A DNA stretch of 64,000 bases from Microbacterium terregens (lineage in GTDB: Bacteria; Pseudomonadota; Alphaproteobacteria; Sphingomonadales; Sphingomonadaceae). The notes under the pieces are model-generated. The model saw nothing but the letters and a program-made list of their open reading frames with translations, was not told the origin of the DNA and ran no database searches. Numbering within the stretch: position 1 is the stretch's first letter; every line of letters starts with the position of its first letter. The position numbers and the translations under genes were made by a program. Shown piece by piece: positions 23,617 to 31,517 of this stretch. The stretch spans positions 310,001 to 374,000 of the forward strand of contig NZ_BSEX01000009.1 of assembly GCF_027922045.1 (NCBI RefSeq), read 5' to 3'.

Positions 23617-23856
23617 TTAGTCCGCGTCGTCTTCCCCACGCTTGCGCGCGCAGGCGGCGTGGCACCCGCCCGGGCATTGCTTGCCCGGCCCCTGCCGATC
23701 CTCCCCGATGGGGATCGACACGCGACCGCCGTGGCACGTCGCCACCACCAGCACCCGGCTGGGCAGCGCACCCGCGGGCACTGCCAGCATCAGCGCGCTG
23801 GCCCCGGAAAGGGCCGCACAGGCGAGACGCGTGAAGGGCGGGGCGCTGGTCGGCAT
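23617..23856 (-). CDS. Small exported Cys-containing protein, unknown
   Basis: A 79-residue protein, if read from the ATG at 23856. It has a signal peptide-like start (MPTSAPPFTRLACAALSGAS, then LMLAVPAGA). The mature part has four cysteines in VVATCHGGRVSIPIG and GKQCPGGCHAACARKR, a pattern that could bind metal or form two disulfides. Similar small proteins with a C-P-x-G-C-H-x-x-C end occur in sphingomonads, with no function I know. An upstream in-frame ATG at 23907 would add 17 charged residues. It diverges from ompW. A competing minus-strand frame in the same stretch lacks a signal peptide. Confidence 0.5.
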   Translation of the reverse strand: MPTSAPPFTRLACAALSGASALMLAVPAGALPSRVLVVATCHGGRVSIPIGEDRQGPGKQCPGGCHAACARKRGEDDAD

Positions 23857-23893
23857 CGCGCTACCTTCATGCGCCGTGGCGTCCCTGTCCACG

Positions 23894-23929
23894 TTGACCG
23901 CGCGCAAACACGGCTTTGGGCTGGATCAA
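23894..23929. promoter_or_regulatory. Two imperfect FNR/FixK-like sites upstream of ompW
   Basis: TTGACCGCGCGCAA (23894-23907) and TTGGGCTGGATCAA (23916-23929) each match 8 of the 10 informative bases of TTGAYNNNNRTCAA, with centres 22 bp apart. The nearer one is 57 bp before the ompW ATG, in the gap shared with the divergent small gene. OmpW synthesis is under FNR control in enteric bacteria, which makes this plausible but unproved. Confidence 0.35.
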
Positions 23930-23986
23930 AGCTGGCGGGCCGGGCCGCTCCTATCTCGCCCTCACCCAATTTGAAGGAGACGGGGG

Positions 23987-24676
23987 ATGAACAAGACGAT
24001 GAAGGGCGCGATCCTCGCCGCTCTTGCAGCCGGTGTGGCGGCAACGCCTGCGGCAGCCCAGGATACCGGCCGCGTCGGCGTCGCGGCAGGCGACGTCCTG
24101 GTCCGCCTGCGCGGCATCGTCGTGGCGCCCAACGAGGAGTCGGGCAGCGTGCTCCCGGCGTTCCCGGGTGAAAAGGTCAGCGTCAACAACAGCTTCATGC
24201 CCGAAGTTGACGTCACCTATATGGCGACGGACAACATCGGCTTCGAACTGATCGCCTCCACCACCAAGCACAAGGCGTCGGGCCAGACCGGCACCACCGG
24301 ATCGCTGGGCAAGCTCGCCAGCACCTGGGTGCTCCCGCCGACGCTGACGGCCCAGTACCACCTCAACCCGACCGGCACCGTGCGCCCCTATGTCGGCGCG
24401 GGCGTCAACTACACGATCTTCTGGAACGAGAAGGCGTCGGGCTCGCTCGAGGCCGCGGTCGGCGAGACCCGGGTCAAGATGGACGACAGCTTCGGCTGGG
24501 CCGCCCAGGCCGGCGTCGACATCGATCTCACGCCCAAGGTCTTCCTGAACCTGGACGTGAAGTACATCGACATCGACACCACCGCCAAGCTCTACACCAC
24601 CGCGGCCGGTCGCCAGAGCGTCAAGCTCAGCCTCGATCCGCTGGTGTTCGGCATCGGTATCGGCACCCGCTTCTAA
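23987..24676 (+). CDS. ompW: OmpW family outer membrane protein
   Basis: A 229-residue protein with a signal peptide (MNKTMKGAILAALAAGVAAT, cleaved after PAAAQ). The mature part is an 8-strand OmpW barrel: RVGVAAGDVLVRLRGIVVAPNEES opens it, VTYMATDNIGFELIA and RPYVGAGVNYTIFWNE are conserved strands, and GIGIGTRF ends with the C-terminal Phe used for outer membrane insertion. OmpW proteins form narrow pores for small hydrophobic or cationic solutes and are often induced by low oxygen or stress. It stands alone, with possible FNR-like sites upstream and a terminator downstream. Confidence 0.92.
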   Translation: MNKTMKGAILAALAAGVAATPAAAQDTGRVGVAAGDVLVRLRGIVVAPNEESGSVLPAFPGEKVSVNNSFMPEVDVTYMATDNIGFELIASTTKHKASGQTGTTGSLGKLASTWVLPPTLTAQYHLNPTGTVRPYVGAGVNYTIFWNEKASGSLEAAVGETRVKMDDSFGWAAQAGVDIDLTPKVFLNLDVKYIDIDTTAKLYTTAAGRQSVKLSLDPLVFGIGIGTRF

Positions 24677-24700
24677 GGCTCTCCGCCCGGAGCGAGGGGA

Positions 24701-24763
24701 CCCTGTTCCTCCACCTCAACCGACTGCCCGCGCAGGACGGAGAGGCGGAGGGGCAGGGTTTTT
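24701..24763 (+). terminator. Intrinsic terminator of ompW
   Basis: A 17-bp imperfect stem (24701-24717 with 24742-24758, three mismatches or wobble pairs) is followed directly by TTTTT at 24759-24763. It lies 25 bases past the ompW stop. The chromate transporter gene ends 58 bases further on, from the other strand. Confidence 0.75.
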
Positions 24764-24820
24764 CCGTGTGCGACGACGCTGGGGTGGAAGACGAACCCCG
24801 CCGCAAGCGGCAGCAGGGCG

Positions 24821-26013
24821 TCAGGAAAGCGCCAGCCAACCCGCCGCGCCGCCAAAGCCCACAAGCGCGAGCGGCAGCCAACGCCCCTTCAGCCGCCAGC
24901 CGGCCAGCGCCGCAACCACGAAGATCGCCACCACCGGCAGCAACCGCGGCGCTCGCTCCAGCGTGCTGGCGCCGAGCTCCAGAAAGGTCGCCGCGATGAT
25001 GCCGACCACCATCGCCGCCACCCCGTCGAGCACGCGGTGCAGGGTCGGGTTGTCGACCAGCGCCTCCAGCCGCTCGAAGAAGAGCAGCGAGAAGGCAAAG
25101 GCCGGCAGGAACATGCCCGCCGTGATCGCCAGCGCGCCCGCCAGGCCGCCGGCGAGATAGCCGGCAAAGGTCGCAAAGATCACCAGCGGCGCCGGCAACA
25201 GCCCTGCGAGCGCCACCCCGTCGAGAAAGGCGCCGTCCGCCAGCCAGCCCCGGCCGACCGTATCCTCGCGCACATAGGGATGGCGGTATAGGCGCCCCCA
25301 AAGGTGAGAAGCCCGCCCTTCAGCCCCGCCACGAACAGCGCGAGGACTCCGGCCGGAGCGGCTACGTGCGTGAGCACGGCGGTGTCCGGCGCTCCGCGGG
25401 CCTGGATCCCGATCCAGGCCGCGACCGCCACCAGCAGCACCGAACCCAGGATTGTCACGGGCCGCCGGAGCAATGCGTGGGCAGCCCCCGCCGCCGCCAG
25501 CAGGACCCAGAAAGGGACCCCCGCCAGCGTGCCGAGGAGGCCCAGGATCGCCAGCCCCACCAGGGTCCGGTCGACCAGGATATGGCTGCCGATCCGGTGC
25601 ACGGCCCGCAGGATGATCGCCAGCACCGCTGCCTGCACGCCCAGCAGCACGCCCGCGAGCTGCGCATTGCCCGCAATGAAGGCGGCATAGGCCCAGGCGC
25701 ACAGCAGCATCAGGGCGAAGCCCGGCAGCATGAACCCCAGGCCCGCCAGCACTCCGCCGATGCGTCCGCGCGCGACCATGCCCATGTGCACGCACAGCTC
25801 GTGCGCCTCCGGCCCGGGCAGCACCTGCATCACCGCCAGCAGGCGATTGAACCGGCTGCTCGGGATCCAGCCTTCCTCCTCCACCAGCGCCTGTCGGATC
25901 ATCGCGATCTGCGCGACCGGCCCGCCAAAGGCCAGCATGCCGAAGCGCAGGAACTTGGCGAACAACCGCGGAAGGCTGATGGCGGAAGGGTGGGGCGAAT
26001 GGGCGTGCATCAT
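24821..26013 (-). pseudogene. chrA: Chromate transporter ChrA, frameshifted
   Basis: Two overlapping frames together encode one long-chain ChrA of about 397 residues. The first runs from the start at 26013 to the invariant FGGAYTAIP; the second resumes at YVREDTVGRGWL and runs to the stop at 24821 (FLDGVALAGLLPAPLVIF, FAGYLAGG). The switch falls at the GGG run at 25277-25279; one extra G there (C on the coding strand) restores a single frame. Both halves keep the duplicated CHR domains (RFGMLAFGGPVAQIAMI in the first). Intact ChrA exports chromate with a proton. A real single-base deletion or a sequencing error are both possible. The clean halves suggest either an error or a very recent loss. 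Confidence 0.85.
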
Positions 26014-26234
26014 ATCGGCTCCTGGTCGCAAAGGCGCGACTCCGGGAGCGGACTTGGACGACAACCGTCTGAACGGGCGTCCGCGACAAAGGCCCGTGCG
26101 GCCGATTATGCACGATCACCGCCCCGACACAACGGCCGCCAGCGAGCGATGAACGCCCTCGCGGCCGATCCGCCCTACCGCGGCTTATTCAGGGGGGTCT
26201 TCCGTTCTCCAACTCCAGGCGGAGAGGCCGCGAA

Positions 26235-26633
26235 CTATCGCTCCACGGAAGCAGGTTGGATCAGATCCCAGCGGTTGCCGTAAAGGTCTTCGAAGACGGC
26301 GACGATGCCATATGGCTCGTGGCGAGCCGCCTCGACGAAACGCACGCCCCGCCTTGTGTAGGTGAGGTGATCCCGGGCGAAGTCATCGGTCTCCAGAAAC
26401 AGGAACACCCGCCCACCGCTCTGATTCCCGATCGCCTGCCGTTGCCGGTCGCCTATTGCGCGCGCCAGGAGCAGTCCGCCCTGCGCACCGCGCGGCGCGA
26501 CCACGACCCACCGCTTTCCGTCTGCCAGCTCGGAATCCTCACGCAGCTCGAAGCCAAGCTTCCCAACGAAGAAGGACAGGGCAGTGTCATATTCGTCGAC
26601 GAGAAGGGTGGTCAGGCTCAAGCGCTGGGGCAT
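26235..26633 (-). CDS. VOC (glyoxalase/bleomycin resistance) family protein
   Basis: A 132-residue VOC-fold protein read from the ATG at 26633 (MPQRLSLTTLLVDEYDTALS). It shows the paired beta-alpha-beta-beta-beta units: the first includes ALSFFVGKLGFELREDS and the second FARDHLTYTRRGVRFVE, ending in AVFEDLYGNRWDLIQP, where the Glu is the usual metal ligand. Members include glyoxalase I, dioxygenases and drug-binding proteins; the substrate here is not predictable. The frame stays open 46 codons further upstream but without family sequence. It lies 221 bases upstream of the chrA remnant. Confidence 0.88.
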   Translation of the reverse strand: MPQRLSLTTLLVDEYDTALSFFVGKLGFELREDSELADGKRWVVVAPRGAQGGLLLARAIGDRQRQAIGNQSGGRVFLFLETDDFARDHLTYTRRGVRFVEAARHEPYGIVAVFEDLYGNRWDLIQPASVER

Positions 26634-26876
26634 CCGGTGAAACTGCCCGAATCTGCGCGTTGCGCCAAGGCACGCTGGCCGTTTGAAATCGTCGCGGGGA
26701 ATGCAGCCGCGCCGCACATTGTCTGCTATGCTGGTCTCCCTTCTCAAGGGAGACTGCCCGCTAACCATCAAGTCGCGGACCGGAAGGTAACGCCCCGAAG
26801 CGTTCGCGCTGGCAGGCGCGGCTGTGCGTGGACGGCATGCTCATGGACTGATCGCAACCGAACAGGGAGAAGGCGC

Positions 26877-28424
26877 ATGGCACACACGGGGACACGCTCG
26901 AAGGGTCTACTGCGTTGGGCGCTGCCGCTGGCGACGGTTGCGCTTTCCGCACCGCTGCCGGCGCGATCGCAGGAAGCGCAGGTGCTGTCCGCGTCCGAAT
27001 GGCAGGTCTATGGCACCGCCTATACCCGGACACGCGATGCAAACGTGCCTGGAGAGGGCACGGTGCGGGTCGAGCCGCGTGGCACGCGCGGTGGCGAGCC
27101 ATGGTCCAGCGGCGCTGCGCTTCCGATACCGGGAGCGCTCTCCGCTGGAGAACGGGTGAGTGCGGTGTTCTGGGTACGCGCGGAACGCCCCACGGCCGTG
27201 ACGATCGGAATGCAGGGCGGAGCACCCGGCTACGCCCGCTTCGCCCAGGCGCAGGTTACGCTTGCCCCCAGGTGGCAGCAGGTGACGATCAGCGGCACCG
27301 CGCCCTCCGCCTTCGCCGCCGGAACCCAGTCGCTGTCCGTCCCCCTCGGGCTCGCGGCGGGAAGCGTGACGTTGGGCCCGGTCGCATTTCAGCGCGGCGC
27401 ACCCGACCGCGACGGAGTGACTAGCGCCTTTGCCGCCTTTCGCCCGCGGTCGATCGCCATGGACGTGACGATCCCGTCCGAACCCGGCGTGACGCTGGCA
27501 GGAACGCTGCACCTGCCGGTCGGGCGCCCCGGCCCGCTGCCGATCGCCGTGCTGATCCAGGGGCACGGGCGCAACGGTCGCGGCGGCTTCCCCGAGATCG
27601 TGAAGCGACTCGCCGCGGAGGGCATCGCCACACTGGAATATGACAAGCGCGGCATCGGCCAGTCGACCGGCGAGTATCGCGAGGACATCGAGCGGCTGAC
27701 TGCCGATGCCGCAGCGGCGGTGGCCGCGATGCGCCGCCGGCCGGAGCTCGACGGCCGCCGCGTCGCGCTGGTCGGGCAGAGCCAAGGCGGCGTGATCGCC
27801 CCGGCCGTGGCCGCGGCCGATCCGGCCATTGCCGCGGTGGTGACGCTGGCGGGGTCCGTCGGCGACGGCCTGCCCTACCTTCGCCAGGCGCTGCGCAACC
27901 AGATGGTTGCAGCACACCGGCCGGCGGCTTCGATCGAGCCGACGGTGGATGCCGCGCTTGCGCTGATCCAGGGTCGGATCGACAACCGCGATGCCGCGGC
28001 GATGGCGCCGCTGCGCGCCACGCTGGTCGACCGGCTGCAGGCGTCGGGCTTCACACGCGTCGAAAGCGAAGCGGGGCTGGCGATGATCGATACCGAAGAG
28101 GTGGCCCGGGCGCACCGCTTGCGCTCCGCGTCCGATCTGCGCGCGTTGCAGGTGCCGGTGCTGGCGGTGTTCGGCACGCTGGATCCGCTGGTCATCGCGT
28201 CGCAGGAGGCGCCCGCGGCGCGCACTGCGCTTGCCGGCAATCCGCGCGCCCAAGTGGTGGTGTTCGACGGGCTGAGCCATTGGTTCCAGGAGGGCGCCAC
28301 GACCGGAACCGTGGAAGAGAGCGCCGTCCTGGGTGCGAACCTCGGTTCGCCCCGGCTCGTTTCGCTGGTCGGCGACTGGTTGCGCGATGCGCTCGCGCCG
28401 CGCGGGCTTGAGGCTGCCCGATAA
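26877..28424 (+). CDS. Secreted alpha/beta hydrolase with N-terminal beta-sandwich
   Basis: A 515-residue protein (ATG at 26877, Shine-Dalgarno AGGGAGAAGG) with a signal peptide ending near LPARSQEA. Residues about 30-175 look like a carbohydrate-binding or jelly-roll module (SEWQVYGTAYTRTRDANVPG, SAVFWVRAERP). From about 190 an alpha/beta hydrolase follows: oxyanion region LIQGHGRNGRGG, nucleophile Ser302 in LVGQSQGGVIAP, Asp436 in FGTLDPLV and His468 in DGLSHWFQ. The triad is complete. The hydrolase part is of the dienelactone-hydrolase/acyl-peptidase sort. An exported esterase or peptidase acting on a bound glycan or ester is the likely role. It stands alone, with 284 gene-free bases downstream. 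Confidence 0.82.
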   Translation: MAHTGTRSKGLLRWALPLATVALSAPLPARSQEAQVLSASEWQVYGTAYTRTRDANVPGEGTVRVEPRGTRGGEPWSSGAALPIPGALSAGERVSAVFWVRAERPTAVTIGMQGGAPGYARFAQAQVTLAPRWQQVTISGTAPSAFAAGTQSLSVPLGLAAGSVTLGPVAFQRGAPDRDGVTSAFAAFRPRSIAMDVTIPSEPGVTLAGTLHLPVGRPGPLPIAVLIQGHGRNGRGGFPEIVKRLAAEGIATLEYDKRGIGQSTGEYREDIERLTADAAAAVAAMRRRPELDGRRVALVGQSQGGVIAPAVAAADPAIAAVVTLAGSVGDGLPYLRQALRNQMVAAHRPAASIEPTVDAALALIQGRIDNRDAAAMAPLRATLVDRLQASGFTRVESEAGLAMIDTEEVARAHRLRSASDLRALQVPVLAVFGTLDPLVIASQEAPAARTALAGNPRAQVVVFDGLSHWFQEGATTGTVEESAVLGANLGSPRLVSLVGDWLRDALAPRGLEAAR

Positions 28425-28693
28425 GCCGGACCTCGGCTTCCCACCCGTTGCCGTCCGGAGAGCGCACGATCTGAAGGCGGGGGTCCAGGCTTCAGGCGCG
28501 CCGGGACGAGGCCGCCTCTGTCCTACAGCAGCGACGCCGGGCTACGCTGCTTCCCCTCAACCCAAGGTCGGAGCGTTGCCGGAGCACGATCGCCATCAGC
28601 TGCGCGAAGGGTGCAATCCGCGCCGGCGTGATGCCGCCCGGAGAAGCCGCGCAATGGCGCGGAAACGCGCCTTCGGCACAGGACGACAGAAGC

Positions 28694-28726
28694 GTTCTTG
28701 GACTAACTTTAGCTTAACCTTCCGCG
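28694..28726. repeat. 33-bp tandem-motif element, copy 2
   Basis: Matches 5121-5153 at 29 of 33 bases; on the minus strand it reads GTTAAGC-TAAA-GTTAGTC inside the same flanks. Here the ccoS stop codon (28709-28711) falls within it. No minus-strand gene lies close downstream, so a plain promoter role is doubtful. The rest of 28425-28693 shows nothing I can support. Confidence 0.5.
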
Positions 28727-28897
28727 GTCGGATCCCTCGTCCGGAGCCTCACCGGGGGCCTCGTCGTCGATCAGCACTCGCATGGCGGCACCGTCCATGT
28801 CCTCGAACTGGCCCGACTTCACCGACCAGAAAAACGCGCCCAGGCCGGCCAGGCCCAGCAGCAGCGCGATGGGGATCAACAGGGCCAGGCCGTTCAT
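28709..28897 (-). CDS. ccoS: cbb3-type oxidase assembly protein CcoS
   Basis: A 62-residue protein with one membrane helix (MNGLALLIPIALLLGLAGLG) followed by the family mark FFWSVKSGQFEDMDGAAMRV, ending in an acidic tail. CcoS is needed for putting haem b and copper into CcoN. It is the last gene of the minus-strand cco cluster. Its ATG overlaps the ccoI stop (ATGA, 28894-28897), and its 3' end runs into the 33-bp repeated element. Confidence 0.95.
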   Translation of the reverse strand: MNGLALLIPIALLLGLAGLGAFFWSVKSGQFEDMDGAAMRVLIDDEAPGEAPDEGSDRGRLS

Positions 28898-31041
28898 CGG
28901 GCGGCACTCCGCAGCCGCAGCGCATTGGCCACCACGATCAGCGAGGAACCGGACATGGCGAGCGCCGCGATCAAGGGCGTCACATAGCCTGCAATGGCGA
29001 GCGGCACGGCCAGCACGTTATAGCCGATCGCCAGGGCGAAGTTCTGCCGCACGACCGTCATGGTCCGGCGCGCGGCGGCGACCGCCACCGGCACCGGCAT
29101 CAGCCGGTCGCCCAGGAACAGCAGGTCCGCCGCGGTCTGGCCGACATCGCTGGCGGAGGAGGGGGCGATCGAGACGTGCGCCGCCTTCAGCGCGGGGCCG
29201 TCGTTGAGGCCGTCGCCCACCATCAGCACGCGGCGCCCGGATGCTGACAGCCGCTCGATCACGGCGAACTTGTCGGCGGGCGACAGCTCGGCCGTCGCGT
29301 CGACCGCCAGCTGATGGCCGATCGCCGCCACGGCCTGCGCCCGGTCCCCGGACAGGATGGCGGGCGCGAGCCCTTGGCTGCGCAGCCGCGCGATTGCCGG
29401 TTCGGCGTCCGGCCGCAAGGCGTCCTCGAACCGCAGCAGCCGCGCGGGCGCGCTGCCCATTACGAAGCCGGTGCTGAGCGCCGCGCCCTCCGCCGGCTGC
29501 TCCGCGCCGACCCAGTCCGCCCGGCCAAGCCGTGCGCGGACGCCCTCAACGTGTCCCTCGATCCCCAGGCCGGGCTGCTCGATCATGTCCGCGATCGTGG
29601 TTGCCTGGACGCCTTCTGCTTCCAGCGCTGCGGCCAACGCCCGCGACAGTGGGTGGCGGCTCGCCCGCGCCAGCGCGAGCGCGACCGGCTTCTCCTCGAC
29701 GGTGAGCGGCAGGGAACCGAAAGGGGTCGGCCGTCCCAGGGTCAGCGTGCCGGTCTTGTCGAACAGCGCGATGTCGGCCTCGGCCAGCCGCTCCAGCGCC
29801 GAGCCGTCCTTGATCAGCACGCCCGCCCGCATCAGCGCGCCCGCCGCGACCACCTGGGCCACCGGCACTGCCAGCCCCAGCGCACAGGGACAGGTGATGA
29901 TCAGCACCGCCACCGCGATCAGCACCGCCTGGTGCACACCGGCACCCGCCAGCATCCAGGCCAGGAAGCTCAGCGCCGCCAGGCTGTGGACGGCAGGCGC
30001 ATAGAGCCGCGCCGCGCGATCGGCGATGCGGACGTAGCGGGACTTGGTGCCGCCCGCCGCCTCCATCAGCCGGGCGATGTCCGCGATCGCGGTGTTCTCG
30101 CCCGCGGCGGTCACCTTCACGATCAGCGGCCCGTCCATGTTGATCGTGCCCGCGAGCACCCGGCTGCCGGGTGCCACCGCCTCGGGCACGCTCTCGCCGG
30201 TGATCAGCGAGCGGTCGACGCTGCTGGTGCCGCTCTCCACCACGCCGTCGGCCGCCAGCCGATCGCCAGCCGCCACCAGCATCCGCATGTTGGGGGCAAG
30301 CTCCTCGGCCGCGCGCCATTGCGGCACGTTCTGCTTGTCGAGCACCTGTGCGCCCGGCGCCGTCTGGCGCAGCAGCGCGCCCGCGCTGTCCTGCGCCCGC
30401 GCCCGCATCACGCTGTCGAGGAAGCGGCCCGCAAGCAGGAAGAACAGCAGCATGACGGCGCCGTCGAAGTACGCGTCGTGCCCGCCCGTCGCGGTCTCGT
30501 AGAGGCTCAGCCCGCAGGCGAGTACCACCCCGATCGAGATCGGCACGTCCATGTTGGTGCGGCCATGGCGCAGCGCCGCCCAGGCGCTCCGGAAGAACGG
30601 GCGCCCGGCATAGGCGACCGCCGGGAGCGCGATCATCGCCGAAAGCCAGTGGAACAGCTGCCGGGTCGCGCCTTCCGCCCCGGACCAGACCGACACCGAC
30701 AGCAGCATGACGTTCATCGCGGCAAAGCCCGCGACCGCCAGCGCCTTCACCAGCTCCCGGCCTTCCCGACTGGCGGCGCCGTCCGCTTCGCCCAGGAACG
30801 GCTCGGCCGGAAAGCCGATGCGGGCGATCGCGTCGCGCACCGCGCCGGTGTCGAGCTCGGGCAGGTGGGCGACCCGCACCCGCTTGGTGGTGAAGTTGAC
30901 CCGCGCGTCGATCACCCCCGGCGTGGCGGCGAGCCCGCCCTCCAGCTTGGCGATGCAGCCGGCGCAATGCAGCGTTGGCACGCTGAACTGGCTGGTGGCG
31001 CAGCGCTCGGCCGCAAGGGCCGCGGGGGCGGGGGCGTTCAT
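28894..31041 (-). CDS. ccoI: Copper-translocating P1B-ATPase CcoI (FixI)
   Basis: A 715-residue P-type ATPase that exports copper to supply the cbb3 oxidase. The N-terminal metal-binding domain has Cys26 and Cys29 (LHCAGCIAKLEGG). The membrane metal site is the Cys384-Pro-Cys386 motif in IITCPCALGLAVP. The phosphorylation site is Asp428 in FDKTGTLTLGRP, and the hinge is MVGDGLNDGPALKAA. CcoI differs from the CopA detoxification pumps mainly in slower export and in its place in cco operons, which holds here. It is joined to ccoH and ccoS by 4-base ATGA overlaps. Confidence 0.96.
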   Translation of the reverse strand: MNAPAPAALAAERCATSQFSVPTLHCAGCIAKLEGGLAATPGVIDARVNFTTKRVRVAHLPELDTGAVRDAIARIGFPAEPFLGEADGAASREGRELVKALAVAGFAAMNVMLLSVSVWSGAEGATRQLFHWLSAMIALPAVAYAGRPFFRSAWAALRHGRTNMDVPISIGVVLACGLSLYETATGGHDAYFDGAVMLLFFLLAGRFLDSVMRARAQDSAGALLRQTAPGAQVLDKQNVPQWRAAEELAPNMRMLVAAGDRLAADGVVESGTSSVDRSLITGESVPEAVAPGSRVLAGTINMDGPLIVKVTAAGENTAIADIARLMEAAGGTKSRYVRIADRAARLYAPAVHSLAALSFLAWMLAGAGVHQAVLIAVAVLIITCPCALGLAVPVAQVVAAGALMRAGVLIKDGSALERLAEADIALFDKTGTLTLGRPTPFGSLPLTVEEKPVALALARASRHPLSRALAAALEAEGVQATTIADMIEQPGLGIEGHVEGVRARLGRADWVGAEQPAEGAALSTGFVMGSAPARLLRFEDALRPDAEPAIARLRSQGLAPAILSGDRAQAVAAIGHQLAVDATAELSPADKFAVIERLSASGRRVLMVGDGLNDGPALKAAHVSIAPSSASDVGQTAADLLFLGDRLMPVPVAVAAARRTMTVVRQNFALAIGYNVLAVPLAIAGYVTPLIAALAMSGSSLIVVANALRLRSAAR

Positions 31042-31517
31042 GCGCCGACCTGGTCGTCGAAGCGGGCGGTGCTGCGCCCCTCACGGACCTCGATCCGGAG
31101 CAGCCAGCGCCCCTCCGGCAGCGGCTGTTGCGATGCGAAGGCGCCGCCACCGACGTTCACGAAATGGAGCTTCTGCTCGGGTGCGCGGCCCAGCGGGTGG
31201 GTCGCCACGGCGTCGATCGTGGCGGCGTACAGCGGCCCCATCGGCGAGTTGGTGGCGATGCGGACGGTGCGGCTGTGATCCACCGTCACGTCCAGCTTCC
31301 ACCCGAGCGCCTCCTGCGCCCGTGCCTCGGCAAGCCAGCGGTTGAACTTCTGGCTGGCGACATAGCTGTTGTCGACCACCGTCCCCCCGAACGTACCCAC
31401 GGCAGAGCGCGCCATGACGAAGTTCACCGCGATGATCGTGCCGAACATGCCCAGCAGGATCGCCAGCATGTGCCAGCCGGTGAAGCGGCCGGCGGGGGCG
31501 GGGCGGGGGTTCATCAT
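31038..31517 (-). CDS. ccoH: FixH/CcoH family protein
   Basis: A 159-residue membrane protein. It begins MMNPRPAPAGRFTGWHMLAI; one N-terminal helix (about 15-36, LAILLGMFGTIIAVNFVMA) anchors an extracytoplasmic domain with the family features YVASQKFNRWL and LHFVNVGGG. CcoH is needed for assembly or stability of the cbb3 complex. Either of two adjacent ATG codons (31517 or 31514) may start it; both overlap the ccoG stop. The much longer upstream open frame is a shadow of ccoG. Confidence 0.93.
   Translation of the reverse strand: MMNPRPAPAGRFTGWHMLAILLGMFGTIIAVNFVMARSAVGTFGGTVVDNSYVASQKFNRWLAEARAQEALGWKLDVTVDHSRTVRIATNSPMGPLYAATIDAVATHPLGRAPEQKLHFVNVGGGAFASQQPLPEGRWLLRIEVREGRSTARFDDQVGA

Noticed and set aside
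26634..26771. Longer VOC protein starting at 26771
   Set aside because: The added 46 residues are outside the fold; the ATG at 26633 begins directly at the first conserved strand.
28425..28693. A small gene in the gap between the hydrolase and ccoS
   Set aside because: The plus-strand frame there is Arg/Pro-rich continuation of a shadow frame, with no ribosome site or conserved feature.
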